DNA of 64,000 nucleotides from Chamaecyparis obtusa (lineage: Eukaryota; Streptophyta; Pinopsida; Cupressales; Cupressaceae). Position 1 is the first letter of the stretch. Each line of letters begins with the position of its first letter. Shown here piece by piece: positions 1 to 12,129 of the stretch. A program made the translations under genes and the position numbers. Below the pieces are notes generated by a model that saw only the letters and a program-made list of their open reading frames with translations, did not search any database and was not told where the DNA came from. The stretch is taken from contig BSBK01002801.1 of NCBI GenBank assembly GCA_027943335.1, positions 525,001 to 589,000 of the forward strand, given 5' to 3'.

Positions 1-884
1 TGGTGTCCCTCTTTCCTCTTTGGTTTTTGAGAATATAATACATGTTGTAACAGCTTGTCTTATGAATGAGATTTTTATATTTGTTCTGTTATCAGATTGT
101 CTCCATTTGAATCTTGAATTTGTTGATTATAACATCAAGGGTGTTTAATCTTTCTATTTGCACTTCTAGTGAGTGTCTACAATAGAGTTGTCTTCGCAGA
201 GATAACTGAGTTCAAGATTAATTTTCAGGTGTGTATGAGCTAGGGTATCAAGGGTGTCTCAAGCTTGTCTTCTAGTGGATGCTGGTTATGTATTGCCTAT
301 TTATAGGTCTCTTCTAAGGGGAGAGTTAAAATCCTTTGGATAGGTGGTAACACATTTGGATGCATAGGTGGTTTGGCAATGTATGATCTGATTCAGGGTG
401 AATATATTATTTTCTTGTTTCATAGCTCTTTGTTGCAGTAAGGTATTTGACTCTGCTGCCCATTGGATAAGGCACTGGTCTATGAGACACTTAGGATATT
501 TCAGGGGTCCATCCATCCCAAATAATCAAATCATTTCCATTCAGTCCCACCCTTTCCCTTTCATGCTATTAGTGTAGCTCTTTGGTTTTTAGACTCATCA
601 CATGCAAGCAGGTTATTGCATCAGATTTGGTTTCATTGGGGTACAGGATACCTATAGGAGTCTGGTAACTATTCCACAATAATACATCTGCAGGCCTTTC
701 AGTCATCAAGAAGAGTCATGTGTGTGCAGATGAGGCAATACCCGCCTGAGTGATGTGGAGCTCAAAGCAGAAGGAGGATGCCCTCGGTCCTCATCAATTG
801 GCACTTTTTCCCTGTCAGACTCTGGAGCGAAGACTAACCAGTTTGTCAATCATAGTGTAAACCTGGCACTGTGTGGGAACAAGT

Positions 885-1061
885 TTAAAAGCCAACAAGA
901 TCATCTCTCAATTTTATTTCATGCTCAAGCAGTTGCTTCAACTTTTTGATGAAGTCATCTACCTTCCTTAGTTTGTACTTCAGATCCACTCTATTTGCAT
1001 TAGCAATGTCCACATCTTCCAAAGCCATTTCATAATTCTTCTTCAAGTTTTCCAAATCCAT
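885..1061 (-). CDS. Coiled-coil gag-like N-terminal fragment of the LTR element
   Basis: This is a roughly 58-residue lysine/glutamate/leucine-rich segment with heptad-like spacing, ending at a stop at 885. The frame stays open upstream to 1139, but those codons run through the primer-binding site and into the LTR. I therefore prefer the internal Met at 1061. Its position straight after the primer-binding site, and its charged coiled-coil character, match the N-terminal part of the first ORF in the element at 9420-17478. No zinc knuckle is visible before the frame closes. It could be a truncated gag or a chance open frame; I favour a decayed gag. Confidence 0.4.
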   Translation of the reverse strand: MDLENLKKNYEMALEDVDIANANRVDLKYKLRKVDDFIKKLKQLLEHEIKLRDDLVGF

Positions 1062-1105
1062 CTTGATCTCTCCAAAGTTGTTAAGCTTTTCCTTCAGGGC
1101 CCTGA

Positions 1106-1119
1106 TGCCCTGATACCAA
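1106..1119 (-). other. Primer-binding site complementary to initiator Met tRNA
   Basis: On the minus strand this reads TTGGTATCAGGGCA, one base from the usual plant initiator-Met site (TGGTATCAGAGC). It directly abuts the TG...CA end of the LTR, which fixes the 5' LTR and the orientation of the element. Confidence 0.75.
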
Positions 1120-1120
1120 T

Positions 1121-2251
1121 TGTTAGGATTTGGTAACACTGAGAGGGGGGTGAATCAGTGTTACAATACTCTATTAAATTCTTAAACTTCTTGATCTTCT
1201 TCAAACAACATATAAAGATATAGCATAAGATAAATAACCATGCAATATAAACAAGCATAGAAGAACTCATAACACCATATTTGTTTTCGAGGAAAACCCT
1301 GTTAAGGGAAAACTGCCAATGGGGATGGTACCCACAAATATCTGTACTATAAGTATAATAACTCTGTTAAGAGTTCTGACCCTGTTAGGAGCTGAGTATT
1401 ATAATAGGCAGGTCCTAGTTAAGGGATAGACCCTGTTAGGAGTCTTTTACAATGTGATCCTAATTAAAGAATTGACCCTATAAGGAGTCCAACCCTGTTA
1501 AAGGCAATCAAACCCTATTAGGGGTGTACAATAGGTGCAACAACACTTACAGATAATATGTCGTCCTGGATACAAAGAGTTAACAAAGCATTCCTCGAAG
1601 AACTCCTCTTGTTATCCTTTCTATTGATCTTTGCTCTTCCCTTTATATGCCTTCATAATTTTCATGCATCTATATCATCATAATCATCATCCCACACTTT
1701 TACAAAAGTGTTTGTATACTTATACCTTCTTAGAGGTATATTACAAGGGCTAGGCAACTATACTCTAGCAAAAAATAATAATATTTAATGCACATTTTCA
1801 TGCTTCATTAAAATACTTAGTCGGCCTTAGATCGAAGAATGCATCCAAAAATAACTTTACAATCACTCACAAGGTCGGCCTTAGTGATCGCCAACAAGTT
1901 ATACCTTGTTTACTATCTTTGCATTTAATTAACTGAGCACATCTCTTCAATACTGCAATATTAACACGTGTGACCTTACACATGTATTGGTTAGTGTCTT
2001 CTAAGCATGTAGCCATGATCGCATGCCTTTAGGAAGTCACTGAGAGGATCGCTAACCTTTTCTGTCAGACTGGGTCACAAGAAAAGTCTGTGGACTTAGG
2101 CATTTTTCTTCTATCAACTGCATACAAACATATTAGAGTTGTCCAATATGTGTGATCATAAATCTGATAAGTGTTGCCATAAATGACAATATTCCATATG
2201 TGTGTGTGCCTACATGTGCATATGTGTGGATGTGTTGACCACTTGCCAACA
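1121..2251 (-). repeat. 5' LTR of the minus-strand element
   Basis: The left edge (TGTTAGGATT) is fixed by the adjoining primer-binding site. The right edge at 2251 is the best-placed ...CCAACA terminus and gives an LTR of about 1.13 kb, close to the other LTRs here. It is provisional because the partner LTR is outside the window. The LTR holds an array of CCCTGTTAGGAG-like repeats (about 1299-1520) and a perfect 10-bp stem-loop next to its end (1133-1164). Confidence 0.6.
1133..1164 (-). other. LTR-terminal hairpin, 10-bp perfect stem
   Basis: GTAACACTGA (1133-1142) pairs exactly with TCAGTGTTAC (1155-1164) around a 12-base G-rich loop (C-rich on the element's sense strand). It lies 12 bases inside the LTR end. 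Equivalent hairpins with different, compensated stems occur in the other LTRs of this window. Confidence 0.7.
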
Positions 2252-3178
2252 TATGTGTCATTTTCTTTTGGGGTAAAGTTTTTTGTGATATTCAACTTCT
2301 CGATTAACAACCCAATGAAAATGAATGCAACAAGCAACAAGGGGAAGAATATAGCCTTTCTAGGCCAAATGCCCTTTTTCTTATAGTTTTATTATACAAT
2401 TTATCTATTTTTAGTTCTATGTGTTTGTATGTCTCTATGTCTTACTCTCAACCACATAAATGGTTTGTTGTAATTTTGAAGTTGTGAATGATAGGGTTAT
2501 TAAATGCCCATTTTGAATAGTATGGTTCGGGATGATAATGGTGGACAAGGATTGTAGTCTAGTAGCTAGGGTTTTCTTGTAGAAGGGCAATTTTTTTAAA
2601 GGCATGCATTGGGGGTGGTAAGATGGATGATATGTCAGCCATTTTGTAGCAAGAAGGGTGGTTTTTTCATTTACTATATATGTAAAAACTATATTATATT
2701 ATAATAATAAAAACCACACATTTTTACCAAGAAAAAATATGTAGTTGTTTGCAAAATATACACACATGTTTAGGCATGTCTTGAATTTTTTCCATATATG
2801 TTTCTATTGTTGAATTTTTTGTTTTTATTGCTTTATACTTTTCATGAATTGTAGTTTGTTTGCACATTTGTTGTTTTATTTTTCAAAGTAAGTCCTAGCC
2901 AATTCTCTTAAAGGATTCGGCAGTTTGTGTGGAGTTGGCAATCTGTACATATTCATTATTTTGGATGGATTACTTCATTTGTACAAACTACCTTTTTGTT
3001 TTTGTTTGGCAATTGGTATTATTTCTAATTATTCAATATTGATGCCACATGACATTATAATGTCCACTTCAAATGGCCTACAATGGGTATGTGTATCATT
3101 CACTCTACAACACGTGATATTGTACACTTTTGTTGGCAAATGACATTTGTAATATTTTGAGGTAAACATATCATTATT
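2252..3178. other. AT-rich sequence without recognised features
   Basis: I see no coding region, repeat boundary or RNA gene here. Short open frames lack any family motif and have T-rich composition like the surrounding DNA. Confidence 0.5.
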
Positions 3179-4743
3179 TGTTGTCCAGTGTTTTATCTAT
3201 TAACTTCAACTGATGGTGATGATGATGAAGACCGAGATTAGAGGTATACAAGATTGTAGAAGGATTAGATAAGTTATTATTTTTTCATTGATGTCAAGCA
3301 ATTGATTTTTGGTTTATATTGAGTTGTCATATCATTAGGAGTATAATATAAGTTGAGTGAGTTAAAAAAAAAGAGGAAGTGAAAAGTTGTGAAGAATTTA
3401 GTGAAGTTGAAGAACTTAATTGGGTAGCTAATACAGATCAGACAATGATAAGGTAATAATGGTTTAGTTGTTTTCTACTTTACATTTGATGATATCAAGT
3501 TGGTAAAGGAGATTGGACAAGTGAGCAAGATTAGAAAGTTGAAAAGGAAAAGAAATAGTTTAGTTACCGAGCAGGAAGAAGTCATTCGGTGAAAGGAAAG
3601 TAGTTGTTGATAAAGAGAAAGGAAGCCAAGACACCAAGTGCAAGGAGTTAATTAACGAGCGAAGCAAACAAAATTTTGGTCGAAGGAAAAGGAATTAGCC
3701 ACCGAGCATAGAACAAAAATTAAATACAAGGATCAGAATGACATTTAATGAAGAGCCACAGTGATCTAGAAGATTCCAAGGATGAAGAAGAGTTAGTTAA
3801 AGAGACCTACAATCAATAAAATTCAAGGTGATGATCTATGGTAAAGATTTAAGTGGCCAAAAGTGAAGGTACAAGTTCCAAGAAAAGTTAAAGTTCTGAG
3901 GTGATGATAACGAGTTTTACTGAGTGCCAAGTTCATTGAATCAATTCAAGAGGATGATCTGACAGTTTAGAATAAACAGAGGAAAACCTAATCAAGAAGA
4001 TTAAGAGGCAAAATAGAGTCTATATAAAGGATGAAATTGAATGAAAAATCAACTAGCTAGTTGAAGTGTTGATGTGTTGCTGAGTGATGCAGTGAAGAAG
4101 AAAAAGGTGGAAATCTAAGTCTATAGCAGAGATTGATGAAGTGTTGAGGCCAATGAATAGTGAAGGAATGAAGTGAATATAAAGAGAACACAAGGGATCT
4201 AACTAAGCAAGAGGTAGTTTCAGATTTATAAATCAAATTTTATATTGTTTCTTATTAACATTTGTAGCAGGAAAAACTCTTAACCAAGTAGACTTAAAAG
4301 TCTCATTGTAAATCCTTGAGAGAGGTGACATTATAGAAGAGTGTTCAAATATCTTTAACCAACCCACTCCTAACAAGGTGAAGATCCTAACAGATCTGAG
4401 GCAAATCCCCTAACAGGGTCACATTTAACAATGTGCATTATAATCTTTAACAGGATTGGCTCTTAACTGAGAATACTTCATAAGAGTATTTTAATTGGTG
4501 GGTGTCAATTCCCACAATGGTTTTTCCCAAATTGGGTTTTTACATTAAATACTAGTGTCAAATGTGTTGAATGTTTATTGTGCATGTTAGTTGTTGATTA
4601 CTTAAAGTTATTGATTGAAAAAGTTAATTTATTGTTGATTCGGTTACTACTAAAGTTTGTCTTACTGCGTTGAATCAGAGTTAAAGTTTTAAGGTTTAAA
4701 GAATCACTTATTATTGATTCACCCCGCTCTCAATAATCCAACA
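3179..4743 (+). repeat. Probable solo LTR
   Basis: The right end is typical: a stem-loop with conserved loop TTCACCCC (4710-4737), then ...AATCCAACA at 4743. It also holds the CCTAACAGGG-type repeats seen in the other LTRs (about 4360-4450). No primer-binding site or internal genes follow. The left end TGTTGTCC at 3179 is inferred from near-matching 5-bp flanks (TTATT before, TTATC after). The length, 1565 bp, is a little above the other LTRs. The right end is secure and the left end tentative. Confidence 0.55.
4710..4737 (+). other. LTR-terminal hairpin, 8-bp perfect stem
   Basis: ATTATTGA (4710-4717) pairs with TCAATAAT (4730-4737) around a 12-base loop that begins TTCACCCC. It ends 6 bases before the LTR terminus. 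Confidence 0.65.
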
Positions 4744-4749
4744 TTATCC

Positions 4750-5259
4750 TTATTTGCAAAATATAAGATATCCAAGTTCAAAACAAAAATCATGTCCCTC
4801 TGTTATGCTTTGTTCATATGGGTCTCCTACTATGACAATAAATGTTTCCCAACTTGCTACACCATAATGAACAATTAAGTCAACTTTGAGACATGTGTGT
4901 AGGTAGTTCATTGCTACTTTGTCCTTATGTAGAATTGCATTACCAAAATATTGACTCATATATTATCTAAGACATTGGCCATCATATTCATTGTTTGTCA
5001 AAGTAGAAATAATATTAAAAATCCTATCACCACATTCTAATATTGAAAATGCATTCTTACACAAATTTGACATTGCATCTTTTGAGCCATCCTTTGGAGA
5101 ACCACTTGTTGAAGTGAATATTGTTTTTGACCATTTAGACAAGTGAATTATTGTTTGAGATGAATTCCTCTTTTTTGTCACAAGTAGTTCAAGATCATCC
5201 TTAAATAGGGTTTTCACTATGGAACAAGATAGAATATGTAGTGCTTTGTGAACTTTCAT
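4750..5259 (-). pseudogene. Unidentified protein-coding relic
   Basis: Two adjoining open segments (5259-4963 and 4959-4750) lie in the same frame, separated only by one stop, giving about 168 codons. Residue use is more balanced than in the T-rich surrounding frames, with several Trp, Cys, His and Asp residues. I do not recognise a family. It lies just beyond the solo LTR and could be part of a host gene fragment or an old transposon gene. No start context, introns or partner exons are evident. Confidence 0.3.
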
Positions 5260-5464
5260 TGAAATGTAAGTACTTTCTCTTTCTTGTCAAATACCAAATA
5301 CATATTTCAATATCTAGCCATTTTGATAGCCTTTGGATACAAAATATGTCCCCCCCAAAGGCCATATTCCTCATTATTTAGTCTTGGAGCTACAAACAAT
5401 CTCATACATCATAGGTAAGCATTAGATCAGTAACTCTATGCAATTCATATAATGTATCTAGCTC

Positions 5465-5467
<3 letters not shown>

Positions 5468-5497
<30 letters not shown>
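5468..5497. repeat. (TG)15 microsatellite
   Basis: Fifteen uninterrupted TG units lie in AT-rich intergenic DNA. Confidence 0.95.
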
Positions 5498-5501
<4 letters not shown>

Positions 5502-8500
5502 CAAAATGTTTGGATCATTTGTTGCCAGATAATGTATGAATTGGTTGATGGTTCCATTTCGTAGTTCTAGAGAAGTGTGTCACATATGTAGAAATAGTTG
5601 TAAAGAGTAAAAAAGATAATCCCCTACATTATATACAAATTGTCTTATTCTGAATAAGTTGTTATTATTCAATGCCACATCAATGTCCCTTCTTCATTTC
5701 TACGAACTGACTCATAGTTTTTTGCATCTATCATAATATTTAAAGTTTTTCTTTGCTGAAGTTTTATTTTCATTTTGTTTACACAAAATGAAGAATGCAA
5801 CAATATGACAACACGAGTTGAGTGGTATTGTACCTATAAAGTTTTATATATGCGAGTGTGAATTTTACATTCATCTTTAATTGTCAATCATGTCAACATT
5901 AAAATAAATACTTCGAGTGAGGATGACCCATGCAATAGATTAATTGAATAGTTAAACTACTAAAGTTAAATCTTAAGTAAAAAATGTTAATCTACCCTTA
6001 ATTTTTATAATGTATATCCATATCTTTTGCTTAGCATGTTATTTTATATTGTATCCAAAAAATAGTATTTGTAAGAATTGATTAGCTCTCCAATTTGCAT
6101 CTCTATACTTCAAATAATGAGATGATAGTCATGATGATAGATTCATCCATTAAAAATAGCGAGGGCTTCCAAAGGTATTTGTAAAGTAAAATAAATGAAC
6201 AAAGTAGCGTAAATAAGCCACTATTTACAGTATAAAATGAAATTGATAGCAAACAAAAATGCAACAGAATTGAGTGTGAACAGACCAATTAAGAACATAA
6301 TGTAATAGAGATAACAAAGAAAGATCACTTATGCCTCAAAAGAAAGATAACAATAATCTGTCACCCTTTTATAAAGGAAAAGGCTAATAAAATCAAAGTT
6401 GTTCAACTTTAATAGTATACAAATGGTGTAAACAAATTAAATGAATGAAGTTTATGATTAATATTTTTAATAATTTTTTTGAATAAGAATTTATATGTTT
6501 TTTTAATTTTTAAAGATGATTTTTCAATTGCTAAAAAATGCTTAAAATTAGGGGTCTAGTTCCCACCAAAAAATTACATGTAAATAAACATTTTTTCCCC
6601 TAATTTCAAAATATGTTATAGATGACATATATAGCTAGTGCATGAAAAAATAAAAATTGGTTTGTGACCTATATTTTCTCTTTTATAACAATTCAAATTC
6701 CAACTCACCTAAAATCGACAATTTTCATCTCCCACCATATTTTTCATAACAAATCTATCCCAAACAAAAAAAGAATTATATATTCTTGAAGAGGACTCTC
6801 TCCTCTAGTCCACCATATGTTTTTAAAATTTATTTAATATGATTTACTATTTTTTCTTTCTCTGAATCAACATCTCCTTGACTATTAAAATACCTACTTG
6901 CAATGTTTTTTAATTACAATAGACTATGTCTAATTAAAACATTATAAAATCCATATTAGGGTATTCTTGACTCTGATCTCTACAAAAGGGTTTTTTTAAA
7001 TAAAAAAATATCATTAAAAAGATTAGGAGTTATCGAAACGTCACTTTTCTGAAATAATTTTATTTCTATGGTAATTGGACCCAAAGTGATATTAAACATG
7101 CATTTAATAGACATTTCCAAATGGAAAAGTTAAAGCACTTATCTAACTTAGCTATAATGAATCTAGATAGACCATATGTTTGACCAAAATTAATTTTTAG
7201 CTAGAAATACTAAAATTCACTTGTGTTGTTAAGTTAGCCTAAAAGGTGACAATTGATTGTGCTTTTACAACAAAATAGAGGTTCCAACTAAGTTTATACC
7301 CGTAAATTTTATGAATATAATGAATTCATAAAGAAATCCAAACATATTTGTAAAGTAAAACAAGTGAACAAAGCAACCTAAATAAGTCAATATTTATAGT
7401 GCAAAATGAAATTGATAGAAAACAAAAAACAATGGAATGGAATATGAACATGACAATTAAGAACATACTAAAATAATGAGAATAACAAGTCTTAGAGAGA
7501 ATTTCACATTTACAAGACTCAATGGTTGTAACCCATGTTTCTACAAGGATTGGGAACAATATTTCAAGTGAGAATCCTTACTCGATAAGAGATTCAAAGC
7601 TTTCTATTGAAGAGAAAGGAATTTAAAGCTTGTGTGAATTTGACAAATCAAGTCAAATAGTTCAAATTCTAGAAGACACAACAATAGAAGCAGAGTCAAA
7701 CCCCAAGTTGAGAAAATAGTACTTTGCAACTATCTAATTTTTTTATGAATGTTAGATTATGTTAATCTTGTCTAGCTTGCTTGTAGTCCAAATTTTTTTC
7801 ATGTTGTCTATCAAGATATTTGGTAGTAGGTTACAATTTGGGTCCATTACCTACTTGGATGTTCTTTTGAATAAAAAGGTGTAATTATTGAAACCTCTTA
7901 TTGTGATAGCTTATATGTTTAAGTCAATTATACAATGAATGAACCTCAATAGTCTTAGTCATTGTTGAGAATCCCTCTTCAAAACAAGTCATTGATTCTT
8001 GTGGTAGACTATACATGTATGGTAGAGTATTTTTCTGGTTTTGCCACTTTAGTACATATGAGGAATGATACTTATTTACTTTTATATAGCATAATTTATT
8101 TTTTAATCGACATAAACCCATTTGAGCATACACCTAGATGGGTTGTTGTTACTTCTATCGAGTTAAAAAGAAGAGAAACCTTGTGATTGGTACCATATTT
8201 AAAATGCTCATGATGAAGTACTATTAGCTTATATGATATAGCTATAGTGATATAAGATACATTATGTCTCATCGTTATATTAATGAAATTCACCCATAGC
8301 TACTGCTCACTGTAATGTCATAAATGAATAAAACCTAAATGTGAACCCTCAAGGATCTGTGGCCTATGTACAATATCCAATCTAAAAGATTCAAAAAGAG
8401 TGGAAGAAGAAATCCATGCAATTATATGATGAATTTCCTTTCTCTACATATTTCTCAATTCTATTGGACAATGAGGCAAGATACCTTTCAAGGAATTCCC

Positions 8501-9414
8501 ATGCAATTCTATACAAAGACATCCAAAATCATAAACACATTAATTTTATAGAGAAGTAGTAATTTCACTACATAGCATTAATTGACAACATAAGTCATAG
8601 ATAAGGTAAATCAAGAAAATTTAAAGTGTAATAATAAAACAACCCAGTTGCCTAGTTTTGAAATTTGTTGCAAGCTAATTATAAGACCCGTTTTCACTTT
8701 ACTGAGGAAAATTTCAAACTTGTAAGAATAATAGAAGGTAATTAAAATTTGTATATTCTACTTCTTTGAATATATTTTATCAAGAAAAAAAAAACATGAT
8801 GGTGATTGTTTTGAAAAGGAATACAACTCCCATCTACAGCATGTTGGATATGTGAGTCGAAAATATGTATGTGATAAAAAGTTAACAATGGTTAACTTTT
8901 ATACCTTTGGTGTTTTATGTCTTTCTATGTTAAGATTGCAATGTTGCCTTTTTGAAATGGGATTTAATAATAAATAATGATAAGATCACTTGATGTTTGG
9001 TTCACAAAATCTTAAAAAACCTTGGACGATCTATAGACTTTGCAATTCCACTCTAAAAATCTAAAACTTTTCTTTCTTTCTTATCCATTAGATTATATCT
9101 ATTTATTATTTTTCTATGGACACTAACCATAATATAATATAAGAGTTCTCGTAAAGCAACTACTAAAAAAGCATAAGACTTCAAAAATAGGCAACCTTGT
9201 TTTGCTACATGAAACCAATGGTTCCACCATTTCATATGATAATCATTAAGAGAGGCTTTTTGTTTTACCTTGTTGTTAGCTCTTTGTTTTATATAGTCAA
9301 ATGTATGTTGTCAAACTCTAAAATTGTCTAATTTAGGCCTTCATTTAATTGGTTTTTGAATTCCTATCTAACATGGTGTGTAAGAAACTGATAGGATTTG
9401 AATCAATGCATGGA
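5498..9414. other. AT-rich intergenic DNA with one diverged direct-repeat pair
   Basis: No gene is visible. A segment at about 6164-6325 recurs, diverged but in the same orientation, at about 7338-7490. Both contain TTTGTAAAGTAAAA and AATGAAATTGATAG in the same order, and both give similar hydrophobic minus-strand frames only because of that DNA similarity. The rest is low-complexity A/T-rich sequence. Confidence 0.5.
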
Positions 9415-9419
9415 CCACG

Positions 9420-10665
9420 TGTTATCTCTATTTGAGCATTAAAGATTGTCATTAGTATTAAAGACATTAGCCGGTTACCTGTGCTACTCTAGTCGGTAAT
9501 TTCAAGCACTACAAGCTAGTCAGTTAAGTCTTTTCATTGAGCACCAGAACAGTTATACTGAGCATCAATGTACACCGATACCGAGTGACAGTAAACACCT
9601 AGCAGACTAGACACTGAGCACCAATGTAATTACCGAGCAATATATACAGTGTTTACCAAGCATCACAAAAAATGACATAGTAATCAGGAATGACACATTT
9701 ATCTATGCAAATGGTTACAACAAAATCACAAAACATTTTACCAAGATCAAGGATCATTTATTGTAAGATTCCATCATTAATTCCGATGATTATCTTTATG
9801 TAATTGCTAGATCTAGGTTATTTTTGCACATCGTAGATCTTAGGGTTTTCTCTAAGATATTGTAACCTAATTTTGTTAAGCGGAAAAAACAATATGCTAT
9901 ATAATTGTATTTTCATATCATTTTTGTATGGGCAAATGATAAGAAGCTTGACAAGTTATGAACAAGTAAAGAAGTTCTTGAAGCATTAGCCAAATTCAAG
10001 ATATCGGTTATCAGATAGAGCAGAATAGAATACAGAGATATTCAGATTAAGAAAAATCAGACAAGGCTACTGAGCAGTTCAGAGTTGATATATTCACATA
10101 AAAGGTGATATCTATTCAGTATTTCATAGATCTATATCAAAAAAGGTTGAGTTGTCATAGCAGATATGTCCTGTTATTTTCTAATCATTGTAATAGAGTT
10201 TGGTAAAATCTCTTAACAGAGTAGACCTAACAGTCTTTTTGTAAATCTCTTAACCGAGTGCACACTCAAGTACTGTTGTTAAAATCCTATAACTAGGTAG
10301 ATCTAATCGATCTGAAATATTACTCCTAAAATGTAAGATCACCAAAAGTGATCACCACTTGTAGCCCTAACAAGCAAACCTTTTCTATCTGCAGTAGTAA
10401 AGAATTTTTGGGTGTCATCCCCACCGTATTTTTTACCTTTTAACAAGGGTTTTTGTGTTACCAAAATACTTGTGTTATGTGATGGTTATATTGTTGATTT
10501 CATGCTATTTACCTTTGATAGTTAAATGAATGAATGATGCAAGCAATTGATTCCAGTTATATTTGAAGGTTACTATTGTTTGTTGTTTAAAGTTTATGAG
10601 TTAAAAGTTTTTGTGGGCACTGATTCATCCCTCCCCTCTCAGTACCCTATCTCTCTAATCTAACA
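9420..10665 (+). repeat. 5' LTR of the non-autonomous element
   Basis: The LTR is 1246 bp, TG...CA, and starts straight after CCACG. The first 250 bases contain repeated A-C-[TC]-G-A-G-C-A motifs (about 9538-9665). Near the end is the stem-loop GGGCACTGA / TCAGTACCC (10615-10647) with one mismatch. Confidence 0.9.
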
Positions 10666-10666
10666 A

Positions 10667-10680
10667 TTGGTATTAGAGCT
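10667..10680 (+). other. Primer-binding site (initiator Met tRNA)
   Basis: TTGGTATTAGAGCT follows the LTR after one base. It differs from the usual TTGGTATCAGAGC by one C to T change. Confidence 0.8.
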
Positions 10681-10728
10681 CAGATCTCTTATTGGATGGT
10701 TTAACCACTAAAGAGTAAAGATCTAACC

Positions 10729-12129
10729 ATGGAGAGATATAAGTTGGATAGACAATAGAGAATCAAAATATTCAGATGCAGATGTTCATAGAGCAGTATA
10801 AGAAAGCTAAGGATGACTTGAAAAAGTTACTAGTTCAGAGGAAGAACCTGGCTATTATGGAGAATGACATCAGTTACCATGAAGAAGAGATTGATGATGT
10901 ATTTGATAACATTGGATCTAGTTCAGGAAGTATTTCTGATGGATCTGAAAGTGCAATCTCTGATTTGTATGAAAATAATCTTCACTTAGCTGGACAAGTG
11001 AAAGCCATGCAAATTGGTCAAGAATCACAAATGGCGAGGATGATAGATGTAATGAACAATGCTAGGCAAGATGAGAAAGAAAGGAATCTAGCTGTTGAAG
11101 ACTGAAGATAGATAACTAAACAACTTCAAGCAAAAGAAAGTGAGATATAAAGACTCACCGAGCACCATTTCGAAATATCCAATCAGATGATGATTGTAAA
11201 TCAGGAAGTTAACTGAGTAAATGGTGAAATGTTAAGAAAACTTGAAGATATTGGAATACTCAAGGAAGAAAATGAGAAACTGAGAAATGAAGTAAAGACT
11301 CAACAACAACACAATGAAATGATGAAATTGGCTGAAGATAGTTCTAAAATGATTGATGATTTTTTGACTAATCAAAGAAGATTTGGAAGTAAAGCTGGAT
11401 TAGGCTATACCGGTGAAGGAGAACATTCAAACAAGTTGAAAAAGTCAACAACAATCAAAATCAAAGACCTAAGATGTTGTCATGCTATCACTGTGGAAAA
11501 CCAGGACATAGTTCAAATGTCTGTAGAAGCAAAGCACAAGGTAAACCTCCAGTCACTCCTAAGTTTAATGGTTACTGCTATTATTGTGGCAAATTTGGTC
11601 ATCAAGCTTATGAGTGTAGAGCAAAACTGAATAAGAATGTTAACAATCCTACCATGGAGAAACTATGTTACACTTGCAACAAACATGGACACACTACACA
11701 AGAGTGTAAAGCTAAGATGAAGCAAGTCTGGACACCAAAAAAAAGAGCAAACCCAAACCTTATCAACTAAAGAGACAAGGTAATTCTTATGTTTGGGATT
11801 ACAACACATGGGTTAACTGTATTGTGTGTGGTAGATATGGACACATTGCAGCAAATTGTATGAGGAAAAGATGGGTTGGACAATCACAAATCTGGACAAG
11901 CACTGGAATGGCATGCTTACATTGTCATAAGGTTAGTCATCTAAGCAAGGACTACAAAGACCCAGCACCAGAAGAAGGACATGTATTTGAGAGTGGAAAC
12001 ACTATTGCAGATATCATGACAATTAGGAACACTATGTGGAAGAAGGCATCAAATGAGAATGGAGAGTCAAGAAATGCTATCGGTGAAACCTCATCTACTG
12101 GATTAGGTGACATTGGTACCTCTACTTAA
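10729..12129 (+). pseudogene. gag-like gene with coiled coil and five CCHC zinc knuckles, frameshifted
   Basis: Gag would package the element's RNA into a particle. The likely start is the ATG at 10729, with reading passing to a second frame by about 10750. Residues rich in Lys, Glu and Leu (10776-11380) suggest a coiled coil. A Gly-Leu-Gly-Tyr segment near 11395, typical of plant Copia-type gag, precedes the knuckles. These are CYHCGKPGHSSNVC, CYYCGKFGHQAYEC, CYTCNKHGHTTQEC, CVCGRYGH...C and a degenerate C-LHC-...-SHL fifth copy, between 11484 and 11960. The reading frame shifts near 11445 and again in an A-run near 11740, and several in-frame stops lie at 11100-11225. Five knuckles in a row is more than the usual one. 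The gene is certainly broken. Confidence 0.75.

Larger units (their letters stand above)
1..1120 (-). mobile_element. Internal region of a minus-strand LTR retrotransposon, cut by the window edge
   Basis: A primer-binding site and an LTR lie immediately to the right (1106-2251), so this stretch is the start of an element read right to left. Only a coiled-coil gag-like segment (885-1061) looks coding. Positions 1-884 hold short unrelated reading frames and no recognisable retroviral-type domain. The protease, integrase and RT, if present, would lie off the left edge. The polarity is clear, but the lineage cannot be assigned. Confidence 0.65.
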
